From contig VAYU01000062.1 of assembly GCA_005884925.1 (NCBI GenBank), positions 1-64,000 of the forward strand: a DNA stretch of 64,000 nucleotides, read 5' to 3'. The notes beneath the pieces were generated by a model. That model worked only from the letters and a program-made list of their open reading frames with translations. It was not told the DNA's origin and searched no databases. The DNA is from Actinomycetota bacterium. Lineage in GTDB: Bacteria > Actinomycetota > UBA4738 > HRBIN12. Of the stretch, positions 1-7,997 are shown in pieces (within the stretch, counting starts at the first letter, position 1; every line of letters begins with the position of its first letter). The position numbers and the translations under genes were made by a program.

Positions 1-258
1 CGGGAATTGCTGGAGCACTACATGCTCTCCAAGGATCCCGTGAAGAACTTCGAGCAGTACCTGAAGGACCAGCGCATCGTCACGGACGAGGACGTCGCGG
101 AGATCCAGGCGCGGGTGGAGCGCGAGTTCGAGGAGGGTCACGAGTACGCCCTGGCGTCGCCGTTCCCCGAGCCCGGAGACGTCATCAAGGGCTGGTGGGT
201 CGAGGACGGCTATTGGGTCGGGGAGCCCGGCCGCGCCGGCGGCACGGAGGCGAGCTGA
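1..258 (+). CDS. 2-oxoacid dehydrogenase E1 alpha, C-terminal end (partial)
   Basis: The reading frame is open from the window edge, so the N-terminus lies outside. The 85 visible residues are the helical tail of a thiamine-diphosphate E1 alpha subunit: a segment starting LLEHYMLSKDPVK, an acidic stretch predicted as helix, then SPFPEPGDVIKGWW. E1 alpha forms a heterotetramer with E1 beta and decarboxylates pyruvate or a branched 2-oxoacid. The stop overlaps the start of the next gene (TGATG), which encodes E1 beta, so the two are co-translated partners. The substrate cannot be told from this fragment. The family call rests largely on the E1 beta and E2 neighbours. Confidence 0.8.
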   Translation, partial: RELLEHYMLSKDPVKNFEQYLKDQRIVTDEDVAEIQARVEREFEEGHEYALASPFPEPGDVIKGWWVEDGYWVGEPGRAGGTEAS

Positions 259-1304
259 TGGCGACGCAGCAGGTGGAAGCCGGCGCGGCCGGCCACGGCG
301 CCGAGCCGCGGGGCAAACGGAGCGAGGACGGGCAGGCCACCTACCTGATCGCCATCGCGGAGGCGCTCTGGGAGGAGGTGGAGCGCGACGATCGCGTCTT
401 CATGCTCGGCGAGGACATCGGGGTCTACGGCGGCGCCTTCAAGGTCACGGAGGGGTTCATCGAGCGGTTCGGGCCCGAGCGCGTGATGGACACGCCCATC
501 GCGGAAGAGACGATCGTCGGCATGTCCGTCGGCGCCGCCATGGAGGGTCTGCGTCCGGTGGCGGAGTTCCAATACGCCGATTTCATGTCCAGCGGCTTCG
601 ACGAGATCACGACCGTGCTCTCCCGGTACCACTACCGTGCCGGGGTACCGCTGCCGGTCGTCCTGCGCGGGCCGAGCGGGGGCGGGGTGCGCGCCTCGAG
701 CTTCCACTCGATCAATCCCGAGCCGTGGTACGCGTACGCGGGCGGGATCAAGATCATGTGCCCGGCGTTCCCCTCCGACGCGAAAGGCTTGCTCAAGTCG
801 GCGATCCGCGACGACAACCCGAGCCTGTTCCTCGAGCACAAATGGATCTATCGCCGGATCAAGGAACAGGTCTCCGAAGACCCTGAGTTCCTCGTTCCGA
901 TCGGATCGGCGGACGTCAAGCGCGAGGGTTCGGACGTGTCGATCATCACCTACGGCGCGATGGTGCACAAAGCGCTCGAGGCCGCGGAAGCGCTCGCGCA
1001 TCGCGGCATCTCGGCGGAGATCGTCGATCTCCGCACCGTCTATCCGCTGGACGAAGAGACGATCCTGCGCTCGATCGAGAAGACGTCGCGGGCACTCGTC
1101 CTGTACGAGTCGTACCGGTTCCTCGGGATCGGGACGGAGGTCGCGGCCGTGATCGCGGAGAAGGCCTTCGAGCACCTGGACGCGCCCGTCGTGCGGCTGG
1201 CCCCACCCAACGTGCCCGTCCCGTTCTCGCCTCCACTGGAAGATGCGTTCCTGCCGCAGATCGCCGACATCGAGGCGGCCGTCGACCGGCTGGCCGGATG
1301 GTGA
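258..1304 (+). CDS. 2-oxoacid dehydrogenase E1 component, beta subunit
   Basis: 348 residues, the usual E1 beta length plus a short extension of about 30 residues. The transketolase-type pyrimidine domain opens with [12 protein letters not shown] and carries [23 protein letters not shown] and EFQYADFM; the C-terminal transketolase domain runs from about residue 215. I chose the ATG overlapping the stop of E1 alpha (TGATG) because the preceding in-frame codons lie inside that gene and conservation only begins later. With E1 alpha it passes acyl groups to the lipoyl domain of E2, which is the next gene. Pyruvate and branched-chain versions look alike, so I do not assign a substrate. Confidence 0.93.
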   Translation: MATQQVEAGAAGHGAEPRGKRSEDGQATYLIAIAEALWEEVERDDRVFMLGEDIGVYGGAFKVTEGFIERFGPERVMDTPIAEETIVGMSVGAAMEGLRPVAEFQYADFMSSGFDEITTVLSRYHYRAGVPLPVVLRGPSGGGVRASSFHSINPEPWYAYAGGIKIMCPAFPSDAKGLLKSAIRDDNPSLFLEHKWIYRRIKEQVSEDPEFLVPIGSADVKREGSDVSIITYGAMVHKALEAAEALAHRGISAEIVDLRTVYPLDEETILRSIEKTSRALVLYESYRFLGIGTEVAAVIAEKAFEHLDAPVVRLAPPNVPVPFSPPLEDAFLPQIADIEAAVDRLAGW

Positions 1305-1314
1305 GGAGGACGAG

Positions 1315-2668
1315 GTGACTTCGATCCAGATGCCGCAGCTCGGCGAGACCATCGTCGAGGGGACGATCCTGAAGTGGCTGAAGCGGGAGGGAGACTCGGT
1401 CGATCGGGACGAGCCCTTGTTCGAGATCTCGACGGACAAGGTCGACACCGAGGTCCCCTCGCCCGTGGCGGGCACGGTCCGGAAGATCCTGGTCGACGAG
1501 GGCGCGACCGTTCCCGTCGGGACGCCCTTGATGGAGATCGAGGAGGCTGGGGCGCCTGCCGCTGATGCTGGCGGAGCCTCCGGTGGCGCGGCTTCCTCAC
1601 CCCATCCGTCGGCCGCGGAGCCTGCGGGAGCTGCTCCGGAACCCTCCCAGACCGCGTCCTCCTCAGAGGGGTCGTCAGCCGCCCCACCTGCGGCCGCAGC
1701 GACTGCGGCTCCCCCACCCACGCCTGCGGCTCCGTCATCGGGGTCCGCGTTCGCAGATCCTCTCCCCCCTCGTCCGCCGATTGGCGAAGGAGCACGACCT
1801 CGACCTCGCGCAGATCCCGGGCACCGGGACCGGCGGAAGGATCACGAAAGCGGACGTGATGGCCGTCATCTCCTCCGGTGGCGCGCGGCCGGTCGCGCCC
1901 GCGACCGCGGGTGCGACCGCGCCGGCGATCGCGCCTGCGCAACCGATGCCCGCGCCGAGCGCGGGCATCGGCGAGGAGGTCGTTCCCATCTCGCACATCC
2001 GCCGGGCGATCGCCGAGCACATGCTCGCCTCCACCCAGGGAACGGCGCGGGCCTGGACGATGGTGGAGGTCAACGTCGACCACCTCGTCAAGCTGCGTGA
2101 GCGGGTCAAGGCCGCGTTCCAGGAACGCTACGGCATCAAGATCACCTACCTCCCCATGGTCGTGCGCGCCACCGTGGACGCACTGCTGGAGTACCCCGAC
2201 GTCAACGCGCGGTTGGACGGCGAGAACATCGTTCGTCACCGCTTCGTGAACATGGGCATCGCGGTCAGCTACGACGCCGGGCTCATCGTCCCGGTCGTCA
2301 AAGGCGCCGACGGGATGAACACGATCGGGGTCGCCAGGTCGATCGCGGACCTGGCCGCACGTGCCCGCTCCCACCAGCTCACGCCCGACGAGGTGCAGGG
2401 GGCGACGTTCACGATCACCAACCCGGGCCCGTACGGATCCGTCGCGAGCGTCCCGATCATCAACCAGCCGAACGTCGGGATCCTGTCCTTCGACGCGATC
2501 GTGAAACGCCCGGTGGTGATCGAGGACGCCATCGCGATCCGGAGCATGGTCAACCTCTCGATGTCGTGGGACCACCGGGTGATCGACGGCGAGCTGGCCA
2601 CACGGTTCCTCGCGCGCGTCAAGCAGAACCTCGAGAGCTGGGACTTCGCGGGGGACCTGGGCGTCTAA
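1315..2668 (+). CDS. Dihydrolipoamide acyltransferase E2, frameshifted
   Basis: GTG start with AGGAGG five bases upstream. The first frame gives a lipoyl domain ([13 protein letters not shown]; lipoyl-lysine in [11 protein letters not shown], residue about 42) and an Ala/Pro-rich linker. The rest lies one frame later: a subunit-binding domain ([15 protein letters not shown] then [13 protein letters not shown]) and the catalytic domain ending with SWDHRVIDG, which has the acyltransferase His and Asp. Removing one C from the C6 run at 1764-1769 joins the frames into about 450 residues, the normal E2 size. Both parts look intact and the enzyme is central, so a sequencing indel is likelier than a true pseudogene. 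It is the only E2 in the window. Confidence 0.88.
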
Positions 2669-2681
2669 GGGCGCCCATCCC

Positions 2682-3380
2682 ATGCCGGTGCCCGCCTGGT
2701 TGATCCGACCCGGAACGGTCCCGTACGACGTCGCGAACGCGGCGATGCATCGACTGGCGGAGCGACGGCTCGCCGGCGAGATCCCGGACACCGTCATCCT
2801 CCTCGAACACCCTCCCGTCTTCACCGCGGGACGTCGCGCCAAGATCGACGAGCTGCTGTGGTCTCCGGACGAGGTCGAAGCACGCGGCGGGCTGGTCCGC
2901 ATGATCGACCGAGGAGGCTCGTTCACGTACCACGGTCCGGGGCAACTCGTCGGCTATCCGATCCTCGGGCTCGGATCCAGACCGGACGCTGTCGACTACC
3001 TCCGCCGGCTGGAGGAAGCGGTGATCGGCATCTGCGCGGACGTCGGGGTCGCGACCGAGCGGCGAGCCGACGTCCAGACCGGCGTGTGGGTCGGCGACGA
3101 CAAGATCTGCGCGATCGGCGTCCGTCTGATGCGCGCGCGCGTCACGCTGCACGGGTTCGCCCTGAACTGCGAAACCGACCTCTCATGGTTCCGCGGCATC
3201 GTCGCCTGCGGCCTCCCAGGCCACGGCCAGACATCGCTCTCCGACCGGCTGGGCCGCCGCGTGGCGGTCGCCGATGTCCTGCCCTTCGCCGAACGGCACC
3301 TGGCTGAAGTGTTCGACCTCTCGTTCGAGCCCGCGCCCGGCGAGATCCTCTCGCCGTTCCAGGTTGCCGATGCCGTCTGA
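2682..3380 (+). CDS. lipB: Octanoyl-[ACP]:protein N-octanoyltransferase LipB
   Basis: 232 residues, normal for LipB. Family motifs are clear: RGGSFTYHGPGQLVGYP, the lysine loop DDKICAIGV, HGFALNC, and the catalytic cysteine in GIVACG. LipB moves octanoate from acyl carrier protein to a lipoyl-domain lysine; LipA (14081-15049 here) then inserts sulfur. It lies 13 bases after the E2 gene, whose lipoyl domain is a likely substrate, so this is a lipoylation gene inside the dehydrogenase operon. The start follows the E2 stop directly and puts the conserved region at the expected distance. Confidence 0.95.
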   Translation: MPVPAWLIRPGTVPYDVANAAMHRLAERRLAGEIPDTVILLEHPPVFTAGRRAKIDELLWSPDEVEARGGLVRMIDRGGSFTYHGPGQLVGYPILGLGSRPDAVDYLRRLEEAVIGICADVGVATERRADVQTGVWVGDDKICAIGVRLMRARVTLHGFALNCETDLSWFRGIVACGLPGHGQTSLSDRLGRRVAVADVLPFAERHLAEVFDLSFEPAPGEILSPFQVADAV

Positions 3381-4131
3381 GGCGCGGGTCCATCCATCCG
3401 CACTCGCGTTCGAACGAGTGGTGGCCGACTACGAGCGAGGACGACCTGAGTTCCCCGATGCCGCCATCGGGTTCCTGGACGACCGGTTGGGCTTGGCTCC
3501 GGGACGGACGCTGCTGGAGTTGGGAGCGGGGACGGGCAAACTCACGCGCCTGCTGGCGCCTTCCGGGGTCCGCATCATCGCGGTCGAGCCGCTCGCCGCG
3601 ATGCGAGGGGCCCTCGGCCGCAACCTCCCGGATGTGGAGGTGCTCGACGCCGTGGCCGAGGACCTGCCGCTCGGGCAAGGCTCGATCGATGCGGCGGTGG
3701 CCGCGCAAGCCTTCCACTGGTTCGATGGCGACCGTGCTCTCACCGAGCTGGCCCGCGTGCTGCTGCCCGCCGCGCCGATCGCCCTCGTGTGGAACGTCCG
3801 CGACGAGTCGGTCCCCTGGATCCGGGAGCTCACGGAGCTGATCGAGCCGTACCGCGGCGACACGCCGAGCCATCGTTCGCTCCGGTGGAAGGCCGCCTTC
3901 GACGCGAGCGACGCGTTCCTGCCGCCGGAGCTCACGTCGTTCCCGTACCTGCACGCCACGACGCGCGAGCGGATCGTGGCGCGCGTACTGTCGATCAGCT
4001 TCATCGCGACCCTCCCGGCTGAGGAGCGGGAGCGGGTCGCCGCTGGGGTCCGGCATCTCGTCCCGACGGACGAGGTCGCGTTCGCGTACCGGACGGACGT
4101 CTGGGTCAGCCGCGTGCGACCAGCGGCATGA
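3370..4131 (+). CDS. Class I SAM-dependent methyltransferase
   Basis: 253 residues. Motif I is LLELGAGTGKLT (residues about 51-62), followed by an acidic residue in IIAVEPLAAM, an acidic VLDAVAEDLPL, and QAFHWFDGDRAL, typical of type 11 methyltransferases. I chose the ATG at 3370, which overlaps the end of lipB by 11 bases; a longer open frame upstream is only the shadow of lipB. The overlap implies co-transcription with the dehydrogenase operon. The acceptor substrate cannot be read from the sequence. It is convergent with the next methyltransferase, leaving 8 bases between stops. Confidence 0.85.
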   Translation: MPSEARVHPSALAFERVVADYERGRPEFPDAAIGFLDDRLGLAPGRTLLELGAGTGKLTRLLAPSGVRIIAVEPLAAMRGALGRNLPDVEVLDAVAEDLPLGQGSIDAAVAAQAFHWFDGDRALTELARVLLPAAPIALVWNVRDESVPWIRELTELIEPYRGDTPSHRSLRWKAAFDASDAFLPPELTSFPYLHATTRERIVARVLSISFIATLPAEERERVAAGVRHLVPTDEVAFAYRTDVWVSRVRPAA

Positions 4132-4139
4132 CCTGAGGT

Positions 4140-4880
4140 TCAAGCCTCGGCGACGATCGCGTAGCGAGGGCTTCTCATCAGCGCCCCGAGCGGCCACGCT
4201 TCCCGCTGTTCCGCGGCCCACTCGACGTCGAGGAGCCGCTCGAGCTGCACCGCTCGCCAGCCGGCCGCGAGCACAGCGTCCACGAATGGCGCCGGCGTCG
4301 TGGTAGCGCCGAGGGGAAGGAGGCGCACCACGTCCTCGGGATACGGCCCGTGGTGATCGTCCGCGTCCCTCCGGAACCGATGGAGCGCGCCGGCGACGGC
4401 GTCCTTCAGCTTGTGGAGCGGACCTTCCCCGCCCCACGAACCCTCGAAGAGGACGAGACGCCCGGAAGGCGCGACCTTGCGCCAGGCTCCGAAGGCCGCG
4501 ACGGGGTCCGGAAGCGTCCACGCGACGTGTCGCTCGATCACCGCATCGAACGGGCCTTCGGGTGGCGACTCGGCCTTCGCGACCACGAACGAGATCGCCG
4601 CTCCTCGCTCCTCCGCCTTCACGCGCGCGCGGTCGAGCATCCCCTCCGAGAGGTCGAGCGCGGTCACCTCGTGACCGAGGTCGGCGGCGAGCAGCGAAAG
4701 GGAGCCGGTGCCGGCGCCCACGTCCAGGACCCGCGACGGCGGCGCCGGGAGAAGGCGGCGGAGCGCCGCCCTCCAGGCGGCCGCTTCCACGGGGTCCGAG
4801 ATCGCGTGACCGACCGACCGGTCGTAGTGGCGCGCGTCCGCATCCCACCAGTCCCTGATCGAACCGTGCAGGTCGGGCAT
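4140..4880 (-). CDS. Class I SAM-dependent methyltransferase
   Basis: 246 residues. The N-terminus has WWDADARHYD, common in small-molecule methyltransferases. Motif I is VLDVGAGTGSLSLLAADLG, followed by VTALDLSEGML, so the Rossmann-type SAM fold is secure. The C-terminal third, with many Trp and Arg residues, probably shapes the substrate pocket. It is not close to the neighbouring plus-strand methyltransferase beyond the shared fold. It lies 22 bases downstream of the thioredoxin-TPR gene on the same strand and could be co-transcribed with it. The substrate is unknown. Confidence 0.85.
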   Translation of the reverse strand: MPDLHGSIRDWWDADARHYDRSVGHAISDPVEAAAWRAALRRLLPAPPSRVLDVGAGTGSLSLLAADLGHEVTALDLSEGMLDRARVKAEERGAAISFVVAKAESPPEGPFDAVIERHVAWTLPDPVAAFGAWRKVAPSGRLVLFEGSWGGEGPLHKLKDAVAGALHRFRRDADDHHGPYPEDVVRLLPLGATTTPAPFVDAVLAAGWRAVQLERLLDVEWAAEQREAWPLGALMRSPRYAIVAEA

Positions 4881-4902
4881 CGTCGGGCGGTCTCCTTCGG
4901 CC

Positions 4903-5706
4903 TCAGAACAACGCGGACGCCAGACGACGCCGGTACTCGGGGACGAGCTCGTGCTCGTCCCCGAGCACCGCGAATGCCGTGATCAAGGCCTGCCGGGCAC
5001 CGTCACGGTCCTCGCCGAGCGCCGCCATCATGCCGGGGAGCGCGGCCGCCCAATCGCCGGCCGCCGCGAGACGCTTCGCGACCGCGAGCGTTCCGTCGCC
5101 CGGCTCCTCGGCCCAGTCGTGGACCTCGATCGCTGCACTGAGGTGTTCGGCTTCGGGCGCGGGGAGATGCTTCTCGACCAGCGTTCGGGCCTCCTCGAAC
5201 TCGCCGCGGTCGATCAACAGTTCGGCGAGCCCCAGCGCTGCGTCCTCGTTGTCCGGGTCCTCGGCGAGCGCATCACGGAACCCGCGCTCCGCTCCAGCGG
5301 CGTCACCCGACTCGGCGGCCTGCTCGGCCTCCTTCGCGTCGAGCTCGGCTCCGGTCGGGAGGATCGAATCGATGAACCGGTTGACCTCCTCCTCGGGATA
5401 GGCGCCGATGAACATCGAGACCGGCTGGCCGTCGCGGAAGGCGACCACGGTCGGGATACCCTGGGAGCGGACCGCTTGGAGCAATGACTGACCGACGCCG
5501 TTCGCGTCGACGTCGAGCTTCGCGAGCAGGAACGCGCCTTCTCGCTCGGATGCGACCTTCTCCAGCATCGGGCCGAGCGTCCTGCAGGGACCGCACCACT
5601 CAGCCCAGAGATCGACGACGACGGGCCGGTCGCTCGAACCCTCGATCACCGTCCGTTCGAACGTCTCGTCCGTCACGTCGACGACATGTTCCATGGTCGT
5701 GCTCAT
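4903..5706 (-). CDS. Thioredoxin-domain protein with C-terminal TPR region (CnoX/YbbN-like)
   Basis: 267 residues. A thioredoxin domain (about 1-115) has the redox motif WAEWCGPCR and the cis-proline loop QGIPTVVAF. A helical region follows (about 120-267) with TPR-like repeats such as AAESGDAAGAERGFRDAL and ALGLAELLIDRGEFEEA. Thioredoxin plus TPR is the layout of CnoX/YbbN, a chaperone-like cytoplasmic thioredoxin. Unlike E. coli CnoX, both active-site cysteines are present, so redox activity is expected. I took the first ATG (MSTTMEH); no signal peptide is seen. A much longer open frame upstream is the shadow of the opposite-strand E1 alpha gene. Confidence 0.88.
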   Translation of the reverse strand: MSTTMEHVVDVTDETFERTVIEGSSDRPVVVDLWAEWCGPCRTLGPMLEKVASEREGAFLLAKLDVDANGVGQSLLQAVRSQGIPTVVAFRDGQPVSMFIGAYPEEEVNRFIDSILPTGAELDAKEAEQAAESGDAAGAERGFRDALAEDPDNEDAALGLAELLIDRGEFEEARTLVEKHLPAPEAEHLSAAIEVHDWAEEPGDGTLAVAKRLAAAGDWAAALPGMMAALGEDRDGARQALITAFAVLGDEHELVPEYRRRLASALF

Positions 5707-5789
5707 GCTAAAAGAGTTCCTTCCCTTCGGATGACCGGGCGCCACGAGCAGCCCTTCAGTGGGAAACGCCTCGACCCGCCGGCGTTGTT

Positions 5790-5828
5790 CCCGCGACGCC
5801 GGCCCGCGACGCCGGCCCGCGACGCCGG
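5790..5828. repeat. 13-bp tandem repeat, three perfect copies
   Basis: Unit CCCGCGACGCCGG repeated three times without mismatch. It lies in the 180-base space between the divergent thioredoxin-TPR and E1 alpha genes, where promoters for both are expected. It could be a slipped-strand expansion or a regulatory site; the sequence does not say which. Confidence 0.85.
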
Positions 5829-5886
5829 GCAGAGGTCGGTCGTGCCTCCGGTGTAGACTCGCCGGCAGGGTGCGAGGAGGCACGAC

Positions 5887-6900
5887 GTGTCCGCGCAGGT
5901 GACCGAGACGGCCCACGGGTCCCTGGGCCTCGCCGTCGACGATCTGCTGGCCATGCACCGGACCATGCTGACGGCTCGGCTGATCGACGAGGCCGCGCTC
6001 CGACAGAATCGGATGGGACGCGCTCCCTTCGTCGTCCCGGTCTCCGGCCACGAGGGCTGCCAGATCGGAACGGCCTGGCCGATGCGCAAGGGCACGGACA
6101 TCTGGGTCCCCTACTACCGCGACCTCGGAGTGGTCTTGGTCGCGGGGATGACCCCCGAGCAGATCTTCCTCGGGGTGTTCTCGAAGGCGACGGATCCGAC
6201 ATCCGGCGGACGGCAGATGCCGAGCCACTGGAGCTCGAAGGAGCTCGGGATCGTGAGCCACTCCTCGCCGATCTCGACACAGGTGCCGCACGCGGCGGGG
6301 ATCGCCTACGCCATGAAGTATCGGAACGAAGATGCCGTCGTCGCCAGCTGGTTCGGGGAGGGGGCAACCAGCGAGGGTGACTGGCACGAGGGCCTGAACA
6401 TCGCCGCGATCCACCGCCTGCCGGTCGTGTTCGTCTGCGAGAACAACGAGTACGCGATCAGCGTGCCGCAGTCCAAGCAGATGGCCGTGGCGGACGTCGC
6501 GAGCCGCGCCGATGGGTACGGCATCCCGGGGTTCGTGGTCGATGGCAACGATGTCCTCGCCTGCTATCGCGTGATGAAGGATGCACACGAGCGTGCTCGC
6601 GCCGGCGAAGGACCGTCCCTGATCGAATGCAAGACGTACCGGTTCCTCCCCCACACCTCGGACGACGACGACAAGACCTACCGGTCACGCGAGGAGGTCG
6701 AGGAGCGCAAGCATCACGACCCCATCGAACGGTTCGCGACCTACCTCATCGACGCCGGCATCACCGATCGCGCCGCTCTGCAGACCGTTCAGGATGAGGT
6801 CAGGGCCCAGGTCGAGTCGGCGATCACGGCCGCCTGGGACGCACCAGATCCGGATCCATCGACGGCGACCCGTCATGTCTTCGCCGAGGACGACGCGTGA
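5887..6900 (+). CDS. 2-oxoacid dehydrogenase E1 alpha subunit (probably branched-chain type)
   Basis: 337 residues from a GTG with AGGAGG six bases upstream (5875-5880). Thiamine-diphosphate motifs are present: WFGEGATSEGDWHEGLN (GDG-type motif with E in the second position) and VVFVCENNEYAIS. GRQMPSHWSS and IVSHSSPISTQVPHAAGIA form the substrate and phosphorylation-loop region found in branched-chain and bacterial E1 alpha proteins. The HSSP-type loop suggests a branched-chain 2-oxoacid enzyme; this is inference. It overlaps E1 beta by 4 bases. No dedicated E2 follows, so this pair may share the E2 at 1315 or use one outside the window. Confidence 0.93.
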   Translation: MSAQVTETAHGSLGLAVDDLLAMHRTMLTARLIDEAALRQNRMGRAPFVVPVSGHEGCQIGTAWPMRKGTDIWVPYYRDLGVVLVAGMTPEQIFLGVFSKATDPTSGGRQMPSHWSSKELGIVSHSSPISTQVPHAAGIAYAMKYRNEDAVVASWFGEGATSEGDWHEGLNIAAIHRLPVVFVCENNEYAISVPQSKQMAVADVASRADGYGIPGFVVDGNDVLACYRVMKDAHERARAGEGPSLIECKTYRFLPHTSDDDDKTYRSREEVEERKHHDPIERFATYLIDAGITDRAALQTVQDEVRAQVESAITAAWDAPDPDPSTATRHVFAEDDA

Positions 6901-7886
6901 CGGAGAAGAACCTCGTCACCGCGATCCGCGACACCCTCCACGACGAGATGGCGGCGGACGACCGCATCGTGCTGATCGGTCAGGACGTCGGCGCGCGTGG
7001 CGGCGTCTTCAAGGTCTCCGAGGGGTTCATGACCGAGTTCGGGGAGCAACGCGTGGTCGATGCGCCGCTGGCCGAGTCCGGCATCGTGGGGGTCGCCATC
7101 GGGATGGCGCTGCACGGGCTGCTGCCGATCGCCGAGATCGAATTCGCGGACTTCATCCATCCGGCGTTCGACCAGATCCTTTCCGAGGCGTCGCGCATGC
7201 GCTACCGGACCAACGGCGACTGGGGATGCCCGCTGGTCATCCGAGCGCCGTGCGGCGGCGGGATCCACGGCGCCCTCTACCACTCGCAATCGATCGAAGC
7301 GTTCTACTCGCACATCCCGGGCGTGAAGGTGGTGATGCCGTCGACCCCCGCCGATGCAGCAGGACTGCTGCACACCGCGATCGCCGACCCCGATCCCGTG
7401 TTGTTCCTCGAACACAAGAAGTGCTACCGGCTGATCAAGGGTGACGTTCCGGATGCCCCGCAGACGACCCCGATCGGTCTGGCCGACGTGAAACGCGAAG
7501 GCACGGACCTGACCGTCGTGAGCTACGGCTACGAGCTTCACCGCTGTCTGGATGCTGCCGCCCGGCTCGAGGAGGACGAAGGGATCCATGCCGAGGTCGT
7601 CGACGTGCGCACCCTCGCGCCCCTCGACATGGAGACGATCCTCGCATCGGTGCGCAAGACCGCCCGCGCGATGGTCGTGTACGAAGACAACCGGACCTAC
7701 GGCGCCGGCGCCGAGATCGCCGCGACGATCGCCGAACGGGCCATGTTCGACCTGGACGCGCCGATCGTGCGGATCGGCGGCCCGGACATCCCGGCGATGC
7801 CCTTCGCGGCGGCGCTCGAGCACTACTACATGGAGCCCGAGCCGGATCACATCTTCGTCGGCATGCGCGACCTCGCGCACTTCTGA
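6897..7886 (+). CDS. 2-oxoacid dehydrogenase E1 beta subunit (second copy)
   Basis: 329 residues. The GTG start overlaps the E1 alpha stop (GTGA), so translation is coupled. Conserved segments are LIGQDVGARGGVFKVSEGF, DAPLAESGIVGVAIGMA, EIEFADFIHPAFDQI and, near the C-terminus, YEDNRTYGAGAEIAATIAER. It parallels the E1 beta at 258 through its whole length but lacks the N-terminal extension and has clearly diverged. Together the two pairs suggest two dehydrogenase specificities. Confidence 0.93.
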   Translation: MTEKNLVTAIRDTLHDEMAADDRIVLIGQDVGARGGVFKVSEGFMTEFGEQRVVDAPLAESGIVGVAIGMALHGLLPIAEIEFADFIHPAFDQILSEASRMRYRTNGDWGCPLVIRAPCGGGIHGALYHSQSIEAFYSHIPGVKVVMPSTPADAAGLLHTAIADPDPVLFLEHKKCYRLIKGDVPDAPQTTPIGLADVKREGTDLTVVSYGYELHRCLDAAARLEEDEGIHAEVVDVRTLAPLDMETILASVRKTARAMVVYEDNRTYGAGAEIAATIAERAMFDLDAPIVRIGGPDIPAMPFAAALEHYYMEPEPDHIFVGMRDLAHF

Positions 7887-7997
7887 CCCGCCCGCCAGGG
7901 TCAGCCCGGCCGCCTCCCCCGGAACGCTCCCGCCCGCGGATGGGAGGGCCCTCGGGGAGTTCAGACGTCTCCTTCGCCGCCCGATAACGGGTGGGAC

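Noticed and set aside
5303-5599. Extra small frames inside the thioredoxin-TPR gene.
   Set aside because: They are shifted shadows of the true frame with Arg-rich composition.
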